DNA of 61,275 nucleotides from Bacteroidales bacterium (GTDB taxonomy: Bacteria; Bacteroidota; Bacteroidia; Bacteroidales; UBA932): the NCBI GenBank assembly GCA_015060325.1, contig SUYQ01000014.1:1-61275 (forward strand), in the 5' to 3' direction. Below, piece after piece: positions 34,027-42,841 of this stretch; positions within the stretch are counted from its first letter, which is position 1, and each line of letters opens with the position of its first letter. The notes under the pieces are model-generated. The model did no database searches. It worked only from the letters and a program-made list of their open reading frames with translations, and was not told where the DNA came from. The position numbers were made by a program, and so were the translations under genes.

Positions 34027-34689
34027 ATGTCAATAACAACAGAAGCTCTGGCTCCGTGCAGCAAATGTGGCCAGCAGAACAAGGTAACGCTCTACAAGAG
34101 CATCAACATATCAGAAAATCCTGAACTTAAGGACAAGGTCAAGGACGGCTCCCTCTTCCTGTGGGAATGTCCGCACTGCGGTCAGGTGAATCTTGCCAAG
34201 TATGAGACGCTCTATCATGACCCTGTAAGCAAACTGATGGTGTGGCTCATTCCTTCCGGAGAGATATCCGAGACTCAGATGCATGCCATCACGATGCACA
34301 CAAAGGCTATGGGAGGCTATACACTCCGCCGTGTGAATGACATGGGATCACTGATGGAAAAGGTACTGATATCCGAGGCCGGACTTGACGATGTAGTACT
34401 TGAGATGTGCAAGTATATCACAAAACTGGAAATGATTCAGAAAAGCGTGGCTGCCGAGCAGAAGGATGAATTCATGGCATCAGTGTTCCACTTCTACCGC
34501 TCGGAATGCGAAGGTGACGAGCGTATCCTTACGTTCATGTACGCCCTCGACGGGCAGATGCTCGGCGTCAATATCGGCTGGAACGTCTACCAGGATTGCG
34601 CCGGCATCCTGGAGCGCAATCCGCAGATCCGCCCTGCAGAAGGCTTCGCCCGCATCGATGCCGCCTGGCTCGCCTCGGTGATGGCATAA
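34027..34689 (+). CDS. CpXC-domain (zinc-ribbon) protein
   Basis: 220 residues, cytoplasmic. N-terminal zinc-ribbon-like region with two CxxC pairs: PCSKCGQ (C11, C14) and WECPHCGQ (about C48, C51), the layout of the CpXC family. The remaining helical part has no recognised motif. Function of the family is unknown. It starts six bases after the stop of the 1005-residue gene, so they are probably cotranscribed; a palindromic element follows. Confidence 0.75.
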   Translation: MSITTEALAPCSKCGQQNKVTLYKSINISENPELKDKVKDGSLFLWECPHCGQVNLAKYETLYHDPVSKLMVWLIPSGEISETQMHAITMHTKAMGGYTLRRVNDMGSLMEKVLISEAGLDDVVLEMCKYITKLEMIQKSVAAEQKDEFMASVFHFYRSECEGDERILTFMYALDGQMLGVNIGWNVYQDCAGILERNPQIRPAEGFARIDAAWLASVMA

Positions 34690-34701
34690 ACAGCGCCGAT
34701 C

Positions 34702-34805
34702 CCTGGCGCATAACTATGTGAAAATCAGCCACTTCCTAAAAGTGCGTGCTCCCCAAAGGGAGCACGCACTTTCTATAATAGACTGAGAATCAGTGAAATA
34801 CGCGC
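34702..34805. terminator. GTGCTCCCC palindromic element, copy 4; probable bidirectional terminator
   Basis: AAAGTGCGTGCTCCC (34739-34753) pairs perfectly with GGGAGCACGCACTTT (34758-34772), a 15-base stem with a 4-base loop. It is flanked by AAAATCAGCC on the left and CTGAGAATCAG on the right, and by GGCGC (34706) and GCGCC (34801). It fills the 124-base gap between the convergent CpXC gene and galK. Confidence 0.75.
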
Positions 34806-34813
34806 CAGGGTTT

Positions 34814-35947
34814 TTAGAGCTTGCGGGCACCGTCGCTGATAACGACAGGGATGACTACCGGCTCGTGACCGTACTTCTGGGCGAAGGAAGCCTTCGCCTT
34901 CTCGATGAAGGCATCGTAGAGCTCTGCCTTCACGAGGTTGATGGTGCAGCCGCCGAAGCCGCCGCCCATGATGCGTGAACCTGTCACGCCGCACTCCTGT
35001 GCCACTGTAGCGAGGAAGTCAAGCTCCTCGCATGACACTTCGTAGTCCTTCGACATGCCCCAGTGAGTCTCATACATGCGTGCGCCTACTGTCTCGTAGT
35101 CGCCCTTCTCAAGAGCATCACATACGTCAAGGACGCGTCTCTCCTCACCGATCACATAGCGTGCACGGAGATAGTCTTCCTCTGAAATCTGATCTTTGAT
35201 AGCCTCAAGCTGGTCCATGGTAGCGCCACGGAGGAACTCCTGTCCGAGGACCTTTGCAACCCTCTCGCATGATGCGCGGCGATCGTTGTATGGCGAGCCT
35301 ACCAGCTCATGCTTCACGCAAGAGTTCAGGAGAACGAGCTTGTAGCCGTGCTGCTCCGGGTCGAACGGGAAGTATGCGAACTCCATAGAACGGCAGTCGA
35401 GGCGCATGAGGTTGCCTGCCTTGCCGAACACTGAAGCGAACTGGTCCATGATGCCGCACTTCACGCCGCAGTAGTTATGCTCTGTGCTCTGGCCGATGCG
35501 TGCAAGCTCGAACTTGTCGATGCCGAGGTTGAAGAGTTCGTTAAGAGCGAATGCGAATGTGCTCTCAAGGGCTGCTGACGATGACATGCCGGCTCCGAGA
35601 GGAACGTCGCCTGCAAACACGGTGTCGAAACCAGCGATAACGCCACCTCTCTTCTGAATCTCGCGGCATACGCCGAAGATGTAGCGTGCCCAGCTCTGTG
35701 AAGGTGCATCCTCTTCATTGAGACCGAACTCGCAGTACTCGTCGAGGTCGAGAGCAAATGCACGTACTGTCTGTGTGCCGTTAAGCTTGATCTCGGCGAT
35801 CATTCCCTTGTCGATGGCACCAGGGAACACGAAACCTCCGTTGTAATCGGTATGCTCACCGATAAGGTTGATACGACCTGCTGATGCAAAGAATTCACCC
35901 TCTGCCTGGAAAAGGGTCTGGAATTTCTCAGTAATTTTCTGTTTCAT
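34814..35947 (-). CDS. galK: Galactokinase
   Basis: Phosphorylates galactose with ATP to galactose-1-phosphate (Leloir pathway). GHMP kinase, 377 residues. Signature GRINLIGEHTDYNGGFVFP near 24-42, ATP-binding GDVPLGAGMSSSAALE near 119-134, DQFASVFG with the catalytic aspartate, and the C-terminal GSRIMGGGFGGCTINLV. ATG at 35947. galT is not in the window; galM is 20 kb away. Monocistronic as far as visible. Confidence 0.96.
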   Translation of the reverse strand: MKQKITEKFQTLFQAEGEFFASAGRINLIGEHTDYNGGFVFPGAIDKGMIAEIKLNGTQTVRAFALDLDEYCEFGLNEEDAPSQSWARYIFGVCREIQKRGGVIAGFDTVFAGDVPLGAGMSSSAALESTFAFALNELFNLGIDKFELARIGQSTEHNYCGVKCGIMDQFASVFGKAGNLMRLDCRSMEFAYFPFDPEQHGYKLVLLNSCVKHELVGSPYNDRRASCERVAKVLGQEFLRGATMDQLEAIKDQISEEDYLRARYVIGEERRVLDVCDALEKGDYETVGARMYETHWGMSKDYEVSCEELDFLATVAQECGVTGSRIMGGGFGGCTINLVKAELYDAFIEKAKASFAQKYGHEPVVIPVVISDGARKL

Positions 35948-35989
35948 ATTATATTAATTATGCTATTAGTTTTATTGATTACTGCTTAA

Positions 35990-36108
35990 TGTCATATCAA
36001 GAGTCCCAAGTCTCACTGTCATATCGAGCTACTTGTCCGACTGACACCATAATCGACCCGAAACACTGTCATATCGAGCGACCGAAGGGAGTCGAGATAT
36101 CTGTAAAA
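35990..36108. repeat. Dispersed repeats (TCATATCGAG variant)
   Basis: GTCATATCGAGCGACCGAAG followed by GGAGTCGAGATATCT at about 36070-36104, plus two shorter TGTCATATC(A/G)AG blocks. Same layout as the TCATTTCGACC family but with TATC in place of TTTC. A short plus-strand frame through it is repeat peptide. Confidence 0.75.
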
Positions 36109-36125
36109 TCCTTCAAAGATAATAA

Positions 36126-37112
36126 TTATCTGATAATATTGAAATCTGAAATTTTCAGGACTATCGGACAATGATCACTTACACCTCCAATGTAACGAGG
36201 ACCCGAGTATGTCCTTAACGGCTTGATGCCGGGATAACTCCGGTCATATACCATCAGAAAAGGTATCTCAAGTATTTCCATTTCCGATATGGGCGCAAGA
36301 TCTTCAGAAACCAGAAACATATCTATGAGATCCCATTTTCCCTTATACCTGATCGTACCACGTCCTTCGTCAAAAAGACTGTCAGTCTCATTGACCAGAA
36401 CCTCTTCAATGATATTGAATTGTTCTCCGTCAGGAGCATCATTGAAATCCCCCATCGCGACGATAGACTTTTCCCCTGCGGAAACCAATGAATCACACAT
36501 ATATTTCAAAGAACACATAGCCGCCTGCCTGCGCCCAGCAGACTCCCGCTCACCACCGAATCTGGAAGGATGATGATTCACTATCAGATTAATATTCTGC
36601 CCCATTCTATCCTCAAGACATACATGAAGAATATCTCTCGTTTTCATTTTCTGACCTTGATATTCGGGAACTTTACGTGAAACTGACACTTTACTGAATA
36701 CTGACTCCCGGTACAGCAGCGCCACATCAATACCGCGCCTGTCATTGGAATCAAAATGCACCACTTTATAATCAAATTTTCGTAATAAAGTAGAATTCAG
36801 TAATTTATACAATACTCTCCTGTTTTCTATCTCAGCAAATCCTATGACGTCCGGCATCCGGTCATACCTCTCCCCTATCCAGAATATGCTTTTGGCTATG
36901 GCATCACATTTTGAATAGAACTTTCGCTTGTTCCACCTCCTGATTCCGAAAGAGGAGAACTCATTGTCAGACTCCCCTGTTCCATCATCGATATAGTCGA
37001 AGAAATTTTCGACGTTCCAGAACAGGATGAGCAGAGGATCGGACTGGTAAGGGGCTTTGGCAGATGATGAGAGGGAGGTCAGAATGAATAGTGAACAGAT
37101 AAGTGATTTCAT
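36126..37112 (-). CDS. Exported endonuclease/exonuclease/phosphatase-family protein
   Basis: 328 residues from ATG at 37112 (ATG at 37121 also possible). Signal peptide MKSLICSLFILTSLSSSAKA. EEP-fold motifs: LFWNVENFFDY (Asn/Glu start), DVIGFAEIENR (metal-binding Glu), NHHPSRFGG (catalytic His), GDFNDAPDGEQ (Asp/Asn pair) and the final GVSDHCPIV (Asp/His). All catalytic positions look intact, so an active secreted or periplasmic nuclease or phosphodiesterase is likely; substrate unknown. Isolated between galK and a repeat-rich spacer. Confidence 0.85.
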   Translation of the reverse strand: MKSLICSLFILTSLSSSAKAPYQSDPLLILFWNVENFFDYIDDGTGESDNEFSSFGIRRWNKRKFYSKCDAIAKSIFWIGERYDRMPDVIGFAEIENRRVLYKLLNSTLLRKFDYKVVHFDSNDRRGIDVALLYRESVFSKVSVSRKVPEYQGQKMKTRDILHVCLEDRMGQNINLIVNHHPSRFGGERESAGRRQAAMCSLKYMCDSLVSAGEKSIVAMGDFNDAPDGEQFNIIEEVLVNETDSLFDEGRGTIRYKGKWDLIDMFLVSEDLAPISEMEILEIPFLMVYDRSYPGIKPLRTYSGPRYIGGVSDHCPIVLKISDFNIIR

Positions 37113-37130
37113 GTTGTACATATTTTAGGG

Positions 37131-37350
37131 TTATAGATTTCTCGACTCCCTTCGGTCGCTCGAAATGACAGTGGGAGCGGGTCGCTCGAAATGACAGTGG
37201 GCCTTCGGTCGCTCGTAATCGGCCTGCCGCTTGAGCGTAAGCGAAAGAAATGACAGTGGGGCGGGTCGCTCGAAATGACAGTGGGCCTTCGGTCGCTCGT
37301 AATCGGCCTGCCGCTTGAGCGTAAGCGAAAGAAATGACAGTGGGGCGGGT
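37131..37350. repeat. Tandem array of dispersed repeats, 84-bp period
   Basis: GTCGCTCGAAATGACAGTGG starts at 37181 and 37265 (period 84), two full copies and a partial third start at 37349. A standard GATTTCTCGACTCC unit precedes them. The rest of the 416-base gap to ychF (37351-37528) is purine-rich and holds an 11-base direct repeat GAAAAAGTTAG (37420, 37461). Confidence 0.85.
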
Positions 37351-37473
37351 CGCTATCAAGGTCGCACGACAGGTCGGTGTAAAAGTGGGAGGAAAATATC
37401 AGAAAGGCTTTAAAAAAGAGAAAAAGTTAGTTTAAAAAAAAGAAATAATTTAAAGAAAAAGAAAAAGTTAGCG

Positions 37474-37481
37474 TAAATTTG
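37474..37481 (+). promoter_or_regulatory. Candidate -7 box (TAAATTTG) of ychF
   Basis: Exact TAnnTTTG match 48 bases before the ychF ATG; no clear -33 box in the purine-rich upstream sequence. Confidence 0.45.
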
Positions 37482-37528
37482 CGCCCTGATAAAGAATAGA
37501 GAATAATTACCATTAAAAACAACTGATA

Positions 37529-38632
37529 ATGGCACTTAAATGCGGCATAGTAGGACTTCCTAACGTAGGAAAATCAACATTGTTCAATTGCGTAAGCTCA
37601 GGAAAGGCACAGAGTGCAAACTTCCCGTTCTGTACGATCGAACCTAACATAGGCTCCACAATTGTTCCTGATAAGAGACTTGAAGTACTGGAAAGCCTCT
37701 GCAATCCAAAGAGAGTGGTTCCGGCTACAGTGGAGATTGTAGACATCGCAGGACTTGTAAAGGGAGCAAGCAAAGGAGAAGGACTAGGTAACCAGTTCCT
37801 CGCAAACATCAGAGAGACTGACGCCATTCTGCATGTCCTCCGCTGCTTTGATGATCCTAATATCGTCCATGTCGATGGAAGCGTGGATCCTGTCCGCGAC
37901 AAGGAAGTAATAGACTTCGAACTTCAGCTCAAGGACCTTGAGACTGTTGAAAACCGCATTGCAAAGGTACAGAAGCAGGCTCAGACCGGTGGAGACAAGA
38001 ATGCAAAGAAACTTTTCGACCTTCTCTGCAGGTACAGGGATGCCCTCCAGCAGGGTAAGTCATGCCGTACCGTAAAGCCGGAAAATGCTGAGGAAGAACA
38101 GCTCGCAAAAGAACTTTTCCTTCTTACAAACAAGCCTGTAATGTATGTCTGCAACGTGGATGAGGCTTCTGCAAAGACCGGAAACGAATATGTCGAGAAA
38201 GTACGCGAAGCAGTAAAGGATGAAGATGCAGAAATCCTGGTCATAGCAGCAAAGATCGAGTCAGATATAGCAGAACTCGAAGATTACGAAGAAAGGCAGA
38301 TGTTCCTGGAGGAGATGGGACTGGAGGAATCCGGAGTTGTCAGACTTATCCAGAGCGCATACTCTCTTCTCAATCTCCGCACATATTTCACAGCAGGAGC
38401 TGATGAATGCCGTGCATGGACCATCAACAAGGGAGACAAGGCACCTAAGGCTGCAGGAGTGATCCACACGGACTTTGAAAAAGGATTCATCCGTGCGGAA
38501 GTAATCAAATATGAAGACTTCGTAACCCTCAAGTCAGAAGCAGCATGCCGTGCAGCAGGAAAACTCGGAGTGGAAGGAAAGGAATACGTAGTTCAGGACG
38601 GCGACATCATGCACTTCCTTTTCAACGTATAA
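37529..38632 (+). CDS. ychF: Redox-regulated ribosome-associated ATPase YchF
   Basis: Obg-like P-loop ATPase linked to translation and oxidative stress. 367 residues, typical. G1 GLPNVGKST at 9-17, G3 DIAGLVKGASKGEGLGNQFL, NVDE in place of NKxD (the feature that favours ATP over GTP), then the TGS domain with FFTAG-like TYFTAGADECRAWTI and IHTDFEKGFIRAEV, ending MHFLFNV. ATG at 37529. Its last 11 bases overlap the convergent thioredoxin-lipoprotein gene, and its likely terminator lies within that gene. Confidence 0.97.
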   Translation: MALKCGIVGLPNVGKSTLFNCVSSGKAQSANFPFCTIEPNIGSTIVPDKRLEVLESLCNPKRVVPATVEIVDIAGLVKGASKGEGLGNQFLANIRETDAILHVLRCFDDPNIVHVDGSVDPVRDKEVIDFELQLKDLETVENRIAKVQKQAQTGGDKNAKKLFDLLCRYRDALQQGKSCRTVKPENAEEEQLAKELFLLTNKPVMYVCNVDEASAKTGNEYVEKVREAVKDEDAEILVIAAKIESDIAELEDYEERQMFLEEMGLEESGVVRLIQSAYSLLNLRTYFTAGADECRAWTINKGDKAPKAAGVIHTDFEKGFIRAEVIKYEDFVTLKSEAACRAAGKLGVEGKEYVVQDGDIMHFLFNV

Positions 38633-39128
38633 GACTCTCTACAGCAGATTTTAATTCGTCATACGAAGGAACGGGATCGTCAGTGAATATATATCTGACG
38701 ATCCCGTTTTCGTCAGATATGTAGATTCGCGGTATACGGCTCGAAGCGAACTTATTATAGACCTTCCTGTCGGATTGAGCTGAATAAGGCATATTCAGGG
38801 AGTTATTCTTCCAATAATCATCTATATCGGAAGATGACTCTTCGCGGCTTATAAGGGCAAATCCAAGACCTTTGGGAGCATATTCATCATATATAGCCTG
38901 AACTCGTGGCAAAGCCTGCTGGCAATCAGGACATGATGTATGAAAAAACATCACTATGGAAACTTCTTTCTTCAAATCATCATCAGTAATGACGGTACCA
39001 TCATTCATCACCACTTTGAAAGCAGGTAACGGATCACCTGTCTGTATATCAGATGATTTATGCTCCTTTTCCAGAATACATCCTGAAATGATACCTACAA
39101 ATGAAAACAATATCAAAAGTCTTTTCAT
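38622..39128 (-). CDS. Thioredoxin-like (TlpA/ResA-type) lipoprotein
   Basis: 168 residues. Lipobox IISGC (C17), so envelope-located. Thioredoxin-fold redoxin: GDPLPAFKVVMNDG, FFHTSCPDCQ with C66-x-x-C69, a helix LPRVQAIYDEY, and SSRIPRIYISDENG with the cis-proline. Likely a periplasmic disulfide reductase or oxidase; partner unknown. A hairpin separates it from the PpiD-like gene upstream. It ends 11 bases inside ychF. Confidence 0.85.
   Translation of the reverse strand: MKRLLILFSFVGIISGCILEKEHKSSDIQTGDPLPAFKVVMNDGTVITDDDLKKEVSIVMFFHTSCPDCQQALPRVQAIYDEYAPKGLGFALISREESSSDIDDYWKNNSLNMPYSAQSDRKVYNKFASSRIPRIYISDENGIVRYIFTDDPVPSYDELKSAVESLIR
38670..38709 (+). terminator. Probable ychF terminator inside the convergent gene
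   Basis: AACGGGATCGTCAG (38670-38683) pairs perfectly with CTGACGATCCCGTT (38695-38708), a 14-base stem with an 11-base loop, followed by TT. It is 38 bases past the ychF stop, but within the C-terminal codons of the thioredoxin lipoprotein gene. Confidence 0.6.
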
Positions 39129-39143
39129 AGCATCAAGTAAAAG

Positions 39144-39172
39144 AAAGGACGTTACCAGAGGTCACGTCCTTT
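39144..39172 (-). terminator. Hairpin between PpiD-like gene and thioredoxin-lipoprotein gene
   Basis: AAAGGACGT (39144-39152) pairs with ACGTCCTTT (39164-39172). On the minus strand the next bases are CTTTTACTT, a weak T-tract, so it may terminate or attenuate transcription from the PpiD-like gene. Confidence 0.55.
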
Positions 39173-39186
39173 CAATATCTGTATTT

Positions 39187-40770
39187 TTAAATATCTGAAG
39201 TATGAAGTGATGTGTAATCCTTCACAAGATCAGGATTCAGTATGAAATCATATGGGAAATAAGTAGTAAGATAAGTCATTACATTATCAGGAACTTCTAC
39301 AGGCTGCTCAGATAGAGCATTATTAATGTATTGATTCCATGTAATCATAAATTCCTGATTGACACCTAAATAATAATTATACTTATTCATATATGCTACG
39401 TCAACCATCATGATATCGTCTGCAACATTCTCATCAGTATAAAACGAATCTACAGAGCTGTCGAGTAATTCATATATGTAGATTGAATTAGATCCTTTGA
39501 ATGGAGCATTTACAATTCCCTTCTCAGCTGTAGATACAGCACCGGCAAATCTCTTATCAAGATCATTGACTGCAAATCTCATCTCCTTTTCTATAGATGC
39601 AACACCAAGAACTTCTTCCATTGATTCAAGATCGTTGAGACCTTTAACCTTTTCAGTAACCTCAGCAAGAAGCTTATCACCGGCCTTTTCAGCAGCAATG
39701 TAACCCTTTATCTCTTCTGCAACTTCTTCCATAGGTGCATAGCCTGTATCATTTGCCTTTGTAACACATGCTACAACAAGATAAGACTTTTCATCATCAT
39801 CAACTACAGTAAAAGGATCTGACACACTACCTACATTCTTTCCAAACGCCCACTTTGTCACATTTGCAGTATTCTTGACTGATTCGAGAGTATTGGATAT
39901 CATTGTCATGTCAGTGGCAAGAAGTGAATATCCATTATCCTCAGCTGCCTTACGGAATTCTTCAATTCCCTTGACATCAGCAAATACAGAATCAGCTTTC
40001 TCGGAAATAGCATCATAATTCTCATCATCCAATTCTACAATTACATAATCAATTCCTCTTGTGTCATTGATTCTGTAATGATTCATATGAGAATTATAAT
40101 ATTCTGCAATCTCATCTTCAGAAACCTCAATTGATGGATCTGCCGCAGAGAAAGGAATCTGAATGAATCTTACATTATATTTGTTATTGCTGATATTGAA
40201 CTGATTTTCCGCAATAAGAGGATTTTCAAAAGAACTCCTCATCAGATACTCATCATATTTGTACTTATATCTGTTATTCTCTACATCCTTTACATACTGA
40301 TTGAATTGAGCATTGTATTCAGGATCTTGTGCAGCTCTTGCCTCCATGTCCTCAAGCATCTGTACAGTCATATCAGGGGAAACTGCAGATGAAGGTATGT
40401 TTCCAGAAAGAAGCAATGCCATTTCCTTATCACTTACCTTAAAACCAGCATTCTTGGCATTATCTGCATACAGATAATTATTGATGAAATTCATCATCAC
40501 ATAATTATGAACATAATTCCTGTATATTTTAGAATCAATGTTCGGATGGAGGTTAGTGGAAGTATTCGAATGTCTGAGATTTTCGAAATCAAGATAAGAT
40601 ACCTTGTGACCATTGATTTCTGCAACTGTAACATCCTCATTATTCATCTTCTGTGCATTCATAGAAGATAACAATGATGACGGATCAATAATAAATGATA
40701 ACAATGCAATAGCAATGAGCACTGTTATCAGAATTCCGAACTTGTTACGGATAGTTTCGAGAACTGCCAT
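39187..40770 (-). CDS. PpiD/SurA-like periplasmic folding factor, apparently without parvulin domain
   Basis: 527 residues. One N-terminal TM helix (about 12-30) then a periplasmic SurA_N-type domain (VAEINGHKVSYLDFENLR). The order TM - SurA_N - helical - VPDNVMTYLTTYFP resembles Bacteroidota PpiD homologues, which are normally about 700 residues and carry a parvulin PPIase domain. Here I see no parvulin signature between IDYVIVELDDENYD and the C-terminal GYAPMEEVAEEIKGYIAAEKA region. So it is probably a chaperone-only relative. Same strand as, and 64 bases downstream of, lptC. Confidence 0.75.
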   Translation of the reverse strand: MAVLETIRNKFGILITVLIAIALLSFIIDPSSLLSSMNAQKMNNEDVTVAEINGHKVSYLDFENLRHSNTSTNLHPNIDSKIYRNYVHNYVMMNFINNYLYADNAKNAGFKVSDKEMALLLSGNIPSSAVSPDMTVQMLEDMEARAAQDPEYNAQFNQYVKDVENNRYKYKYDEYLMRSSFENPLIAENQFNISNNKYNVRFIQIPFSAADPSIEVSEDEIAEYYNSHMNHYRINDTRGIDYVIVELDDENYDAISEKADSVFADVKGIEEFRKAAEDNGYSLLATDMTMISNTLESVKNTANVTKWAFGKNVGSVSDPFTVVDDDEKSYLVVACVTKANDTGYAPMEEVAEEIKGYIAAEKAGDKLLAEVTEKVKGLNDLESMEEVLGVASIEKEMRFAVNDLDKRFAGAVSTAEKGIVNAPFKGSNSIYIYELLDSSVDSFYTDENVADDIMMVDVAYMNKYNYYLGVNQEFMITWNQYINNALSEQPVEVPDNVMTYLTTYFPYDFILNPDLVKDYTSLHTSDI

Positions 40771-40834
40771 TTTATAAATAGTTTTAAGTTATTACTCGTT
40801 AAAATGTATTAAGGGTGCGAATATAATAATTTTC

Positions 40835-41455
40835 TTACAATACACCGTTATTTTTTTTGATAGGCCCAATAAAATTGATGGAATCTATAGTGACTTTGGT
40901 ACTATCCTGCTCAACAATACCATAACTGTTGAAAGGATTGAATATTATGTTGTTTCTAGCTCTCTGATCAGATTCCATTCCATATCCCTGCATAAAACCG
41001 GAAGGAGAATACATCCTTACATAACAATGAGTATATATTCTTTCATTCTTCTGATCCCAATACAATGTATCGGTTTCCAAAGTCTCCTGCTTGATAAGAT
41101 TCTTGACTACAACATTTCCATAAGCTTCCCAACTTTCCCTACCATCAGTATAGGTTCTATGAATCGCATTATCAGCTACTATCTGAGTTTCAAGGAGACC
41201 TTCGTCAGTATATCCGTAAACGGAAAAACCCTTTGGAAACAATTCATATGAAAGACTATCCTTTTCATATTTTTCCATAAGATCCGCCTCTGCGCGCATT
41301 TGAATATTACCATTCTTAGACTGCACTATAAACATGTTTTCTACAGTCTGAACCGGAGTATCCTCTAATTTCAGATCTTTTGCCCGACCTAAGTCATCCT
41401 TGCATGAATATACGACGAAAGCAACCGCCGCAGCGGTTGCAATCATCTTAAGCAT
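40835..41455 (-). CDS. lptC: LPS export ABC transporter periplasmic protein LptC
   Basis: 206 residues from ATG at 41455. N-terminal hydrophobic segment with lipobox-like VVYSC. The OstA-like fold is suggested by the alternating pattern from about residue 40: MFIVQSKNGNIQMRAEADLMEKY, ELFPKGFSVYGYTDEG, IVADNAIHRTYTDGRESWEAYGNV, IYTHCYVRMYSPSGFMQGYGME. Role: passes LPS from the inner-membrane LptB2FG to the LptA bridge. It starts 25 bases after the TPR gene and is part of the coaX-OMP-TPR-lptC-ppiD-like unit. Confidence 0.85.
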   Translation of the reverse strand: MLKMIATAAAVAFVVYSCKDDLGRAKDLKLEDTPVQTVENMFIVQSKNGNIQMRAEADLMEKYEKDSLSYELFPKGFSVYGYTDEGLLETQIVADNAIHRTYTDGRESWEAYGNVVVKNLIKQETLETDTLYWDQKNERIYTHCYVRMYSPSGFMQGYGMESDQRARNNIIFNPFNSYGIVEQDSTKVTIDSINFIGPIKKNNGVL

Positions 41456-41479
41456 ATTAATTGATCCTGCCAATCCTGA

Positions 41480-42808
41480 TTAATTCTGAGTTCGTACTGT
41501 AGTGGTAGCCTTCAATCCTCCACATGATACAGTATAGGACTGACCATCAACTATATCATACATAAATGCCTCGGAAGTCTTAGGATAATATACCGAATAT
41601 TGTCTGATATAATCATTAGCCTCGTCAGCAATCGATGGATCAGCATTCTTGGCCTTGATCATAAAATCTACTGCAACCCAGAATGGAGATCTCTTCTCTA
41701 TGTCATTTCCCTGACATACGGTAGAACCCCAGATGGTTCCCATAAGCAAGTATGCCTTTCCTGCAAATTCAGGATTGAGTTCAGCAGCCATTCTTGCAGA
41801 TTCGTATGCTTTGAGTGTATTTCTGCACTGCAACTGATAAAGAGCCAACTGATAATAATAGTCACCATCAGTAAGACTATCTGAATCCTCTGCAGATATA
41901 GCTTCCTCAAGGAATTTCACTGCATTATCATAATCATTCATTCCTGAATAAAGCTTGAAAAGATAATATGCAGATGTTGCTGAAGGTTCCTTAGCGTACA
42001 TCAGATTTACCGCATGAAGATATACGTCATTATTTATACAATCTTCTGATGAACTCATTATCTTCACTATATTCTTAGCCAGATCGATATTTTCAGGATC
42101 TTTCTCAACTCTAGGAGTAAACATTGCAATAAGGTTTTCACAACTTGCGACCTTACTGTCTATGAATAACTGTTCAAAATCCTCTTTAACCTTATCTATC
42201 GACTCTCTTTCTGTATCATTCTTAGGAGTCATAATATTAAGGTATTCAACACCTGTATTATATATATCAATTATCTGCTCAGGATCAATCAAACCTATTT
42301 GATAAAGATCAATCGCAGTCATTATCTGGAAAATGAATATATTTGGCTTTGTATTCTTATCGATCTGGGATATTACCTGAGTAAGTCCCTCAAGAAGCTT
42401 CATAGGCTCATCCTTCATGTAGTTATACATATCAAGAGCCTTATTGTTAAGTGAGCTTACTTTATATTTAGGAAAATACTCCACTCTCTGATCGTAAAGA
42501 GTCATAAGAGAATCCAGAAGCTGAGCCTTGTATATAGGATTGTTTCTGTTATCCTTGATAAGATTACGGATCAAAGTAGAACCATCAGAAAGCATAGAAT
42601 ACCTTGATGAAGGTGGACAATAATGATATGCCTTCCTCCAGTTAGGAAGAGCAGATTCATAATTCTTCTGCTTGTAGTACTCAGTGTAGTAAGAAAGATA
42701 CTTTATACACTCTGTACTGTCAGGACCGTATTTTCCCTGAGCAGAAACCTTACTGCCTGTCATCATGGACATAACAGCAACTGCAACCAATACAATAAAC
42801 TTTTTCAT
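41480..42808 (-). CDS. Exported tetratricopeptide-repeat protein
   Basis: 442 residues. Signal peptide MKKFIVLVAVAVMSMMTGSKVSAQ. Helical repeats throughout: YTEYYKQKNYESALPNWRKAYHYCP, AYYLFKLYSGMNDYDNAVKF, DYYYQLALYQLQCRNTLKAYES, typical TPR-like A/B helices. A conserved position between coaX/OMP and lptC suggests an envelope-biogenesis role, possibly as a scaffold, but the function is not established. C-terminus SCGGLKATTTVRTQN is not helical. Confidence 0.78.
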   Translation of the reverse strand: MKKFIVLVAVAVMSMMTGSKVSAQGKYGPDSTECIKYLSYYTEYYKQKNYESALPNWRKAYHYCPPSSRYSMLSDGSTLIRNLIKDNRNNPIYKAQLLDSLMTLYDQRVEYFPKYKVSSLNNKALDMYNYMKDEPMKLLEGLTQVISQIDKNTKPNIFIFQIMTAIDLYQIGLIDPEQIIDIYNTGVEYLNIMTPKNDTERESIDKVKEDFEQLFIDSKVASCENLIAMFTPRVEKDPENIDLAKNIVKIMSSSEDCINNDVYLHAVNLMYAKEPSATSAYYLFKLYSGMNDYDNAVKFLEEAISAEDSDSLTDGDYYYQLALYQLQCRNTLKAYESARMAAELNPEFAGKAYLLMGTIWGSTVCQGNDIEKRSPFWVAVDFMIKAKNADPSIADEANDYIRQYSVYYPKTSEAFMYDIVDGQSYTVSCGGLKATTTVRTQN

Positions 42809-42841
42809 ATTATACTTTATAAATTCTTATATTATCCGCTA

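Noticed and set aside
35989..36174. 61-codon plus-strand frame after galK
   Set aside because: Runs through the TCATATCGAG repeat and the end of the minus-strand nuclease gene; no protein features.
37351..37528. Possible small RNA gene upstream of ychF
   Set aside because: Purine-rich, low-complexity sequence with no stable structure visible; only a -7 box is supportable.
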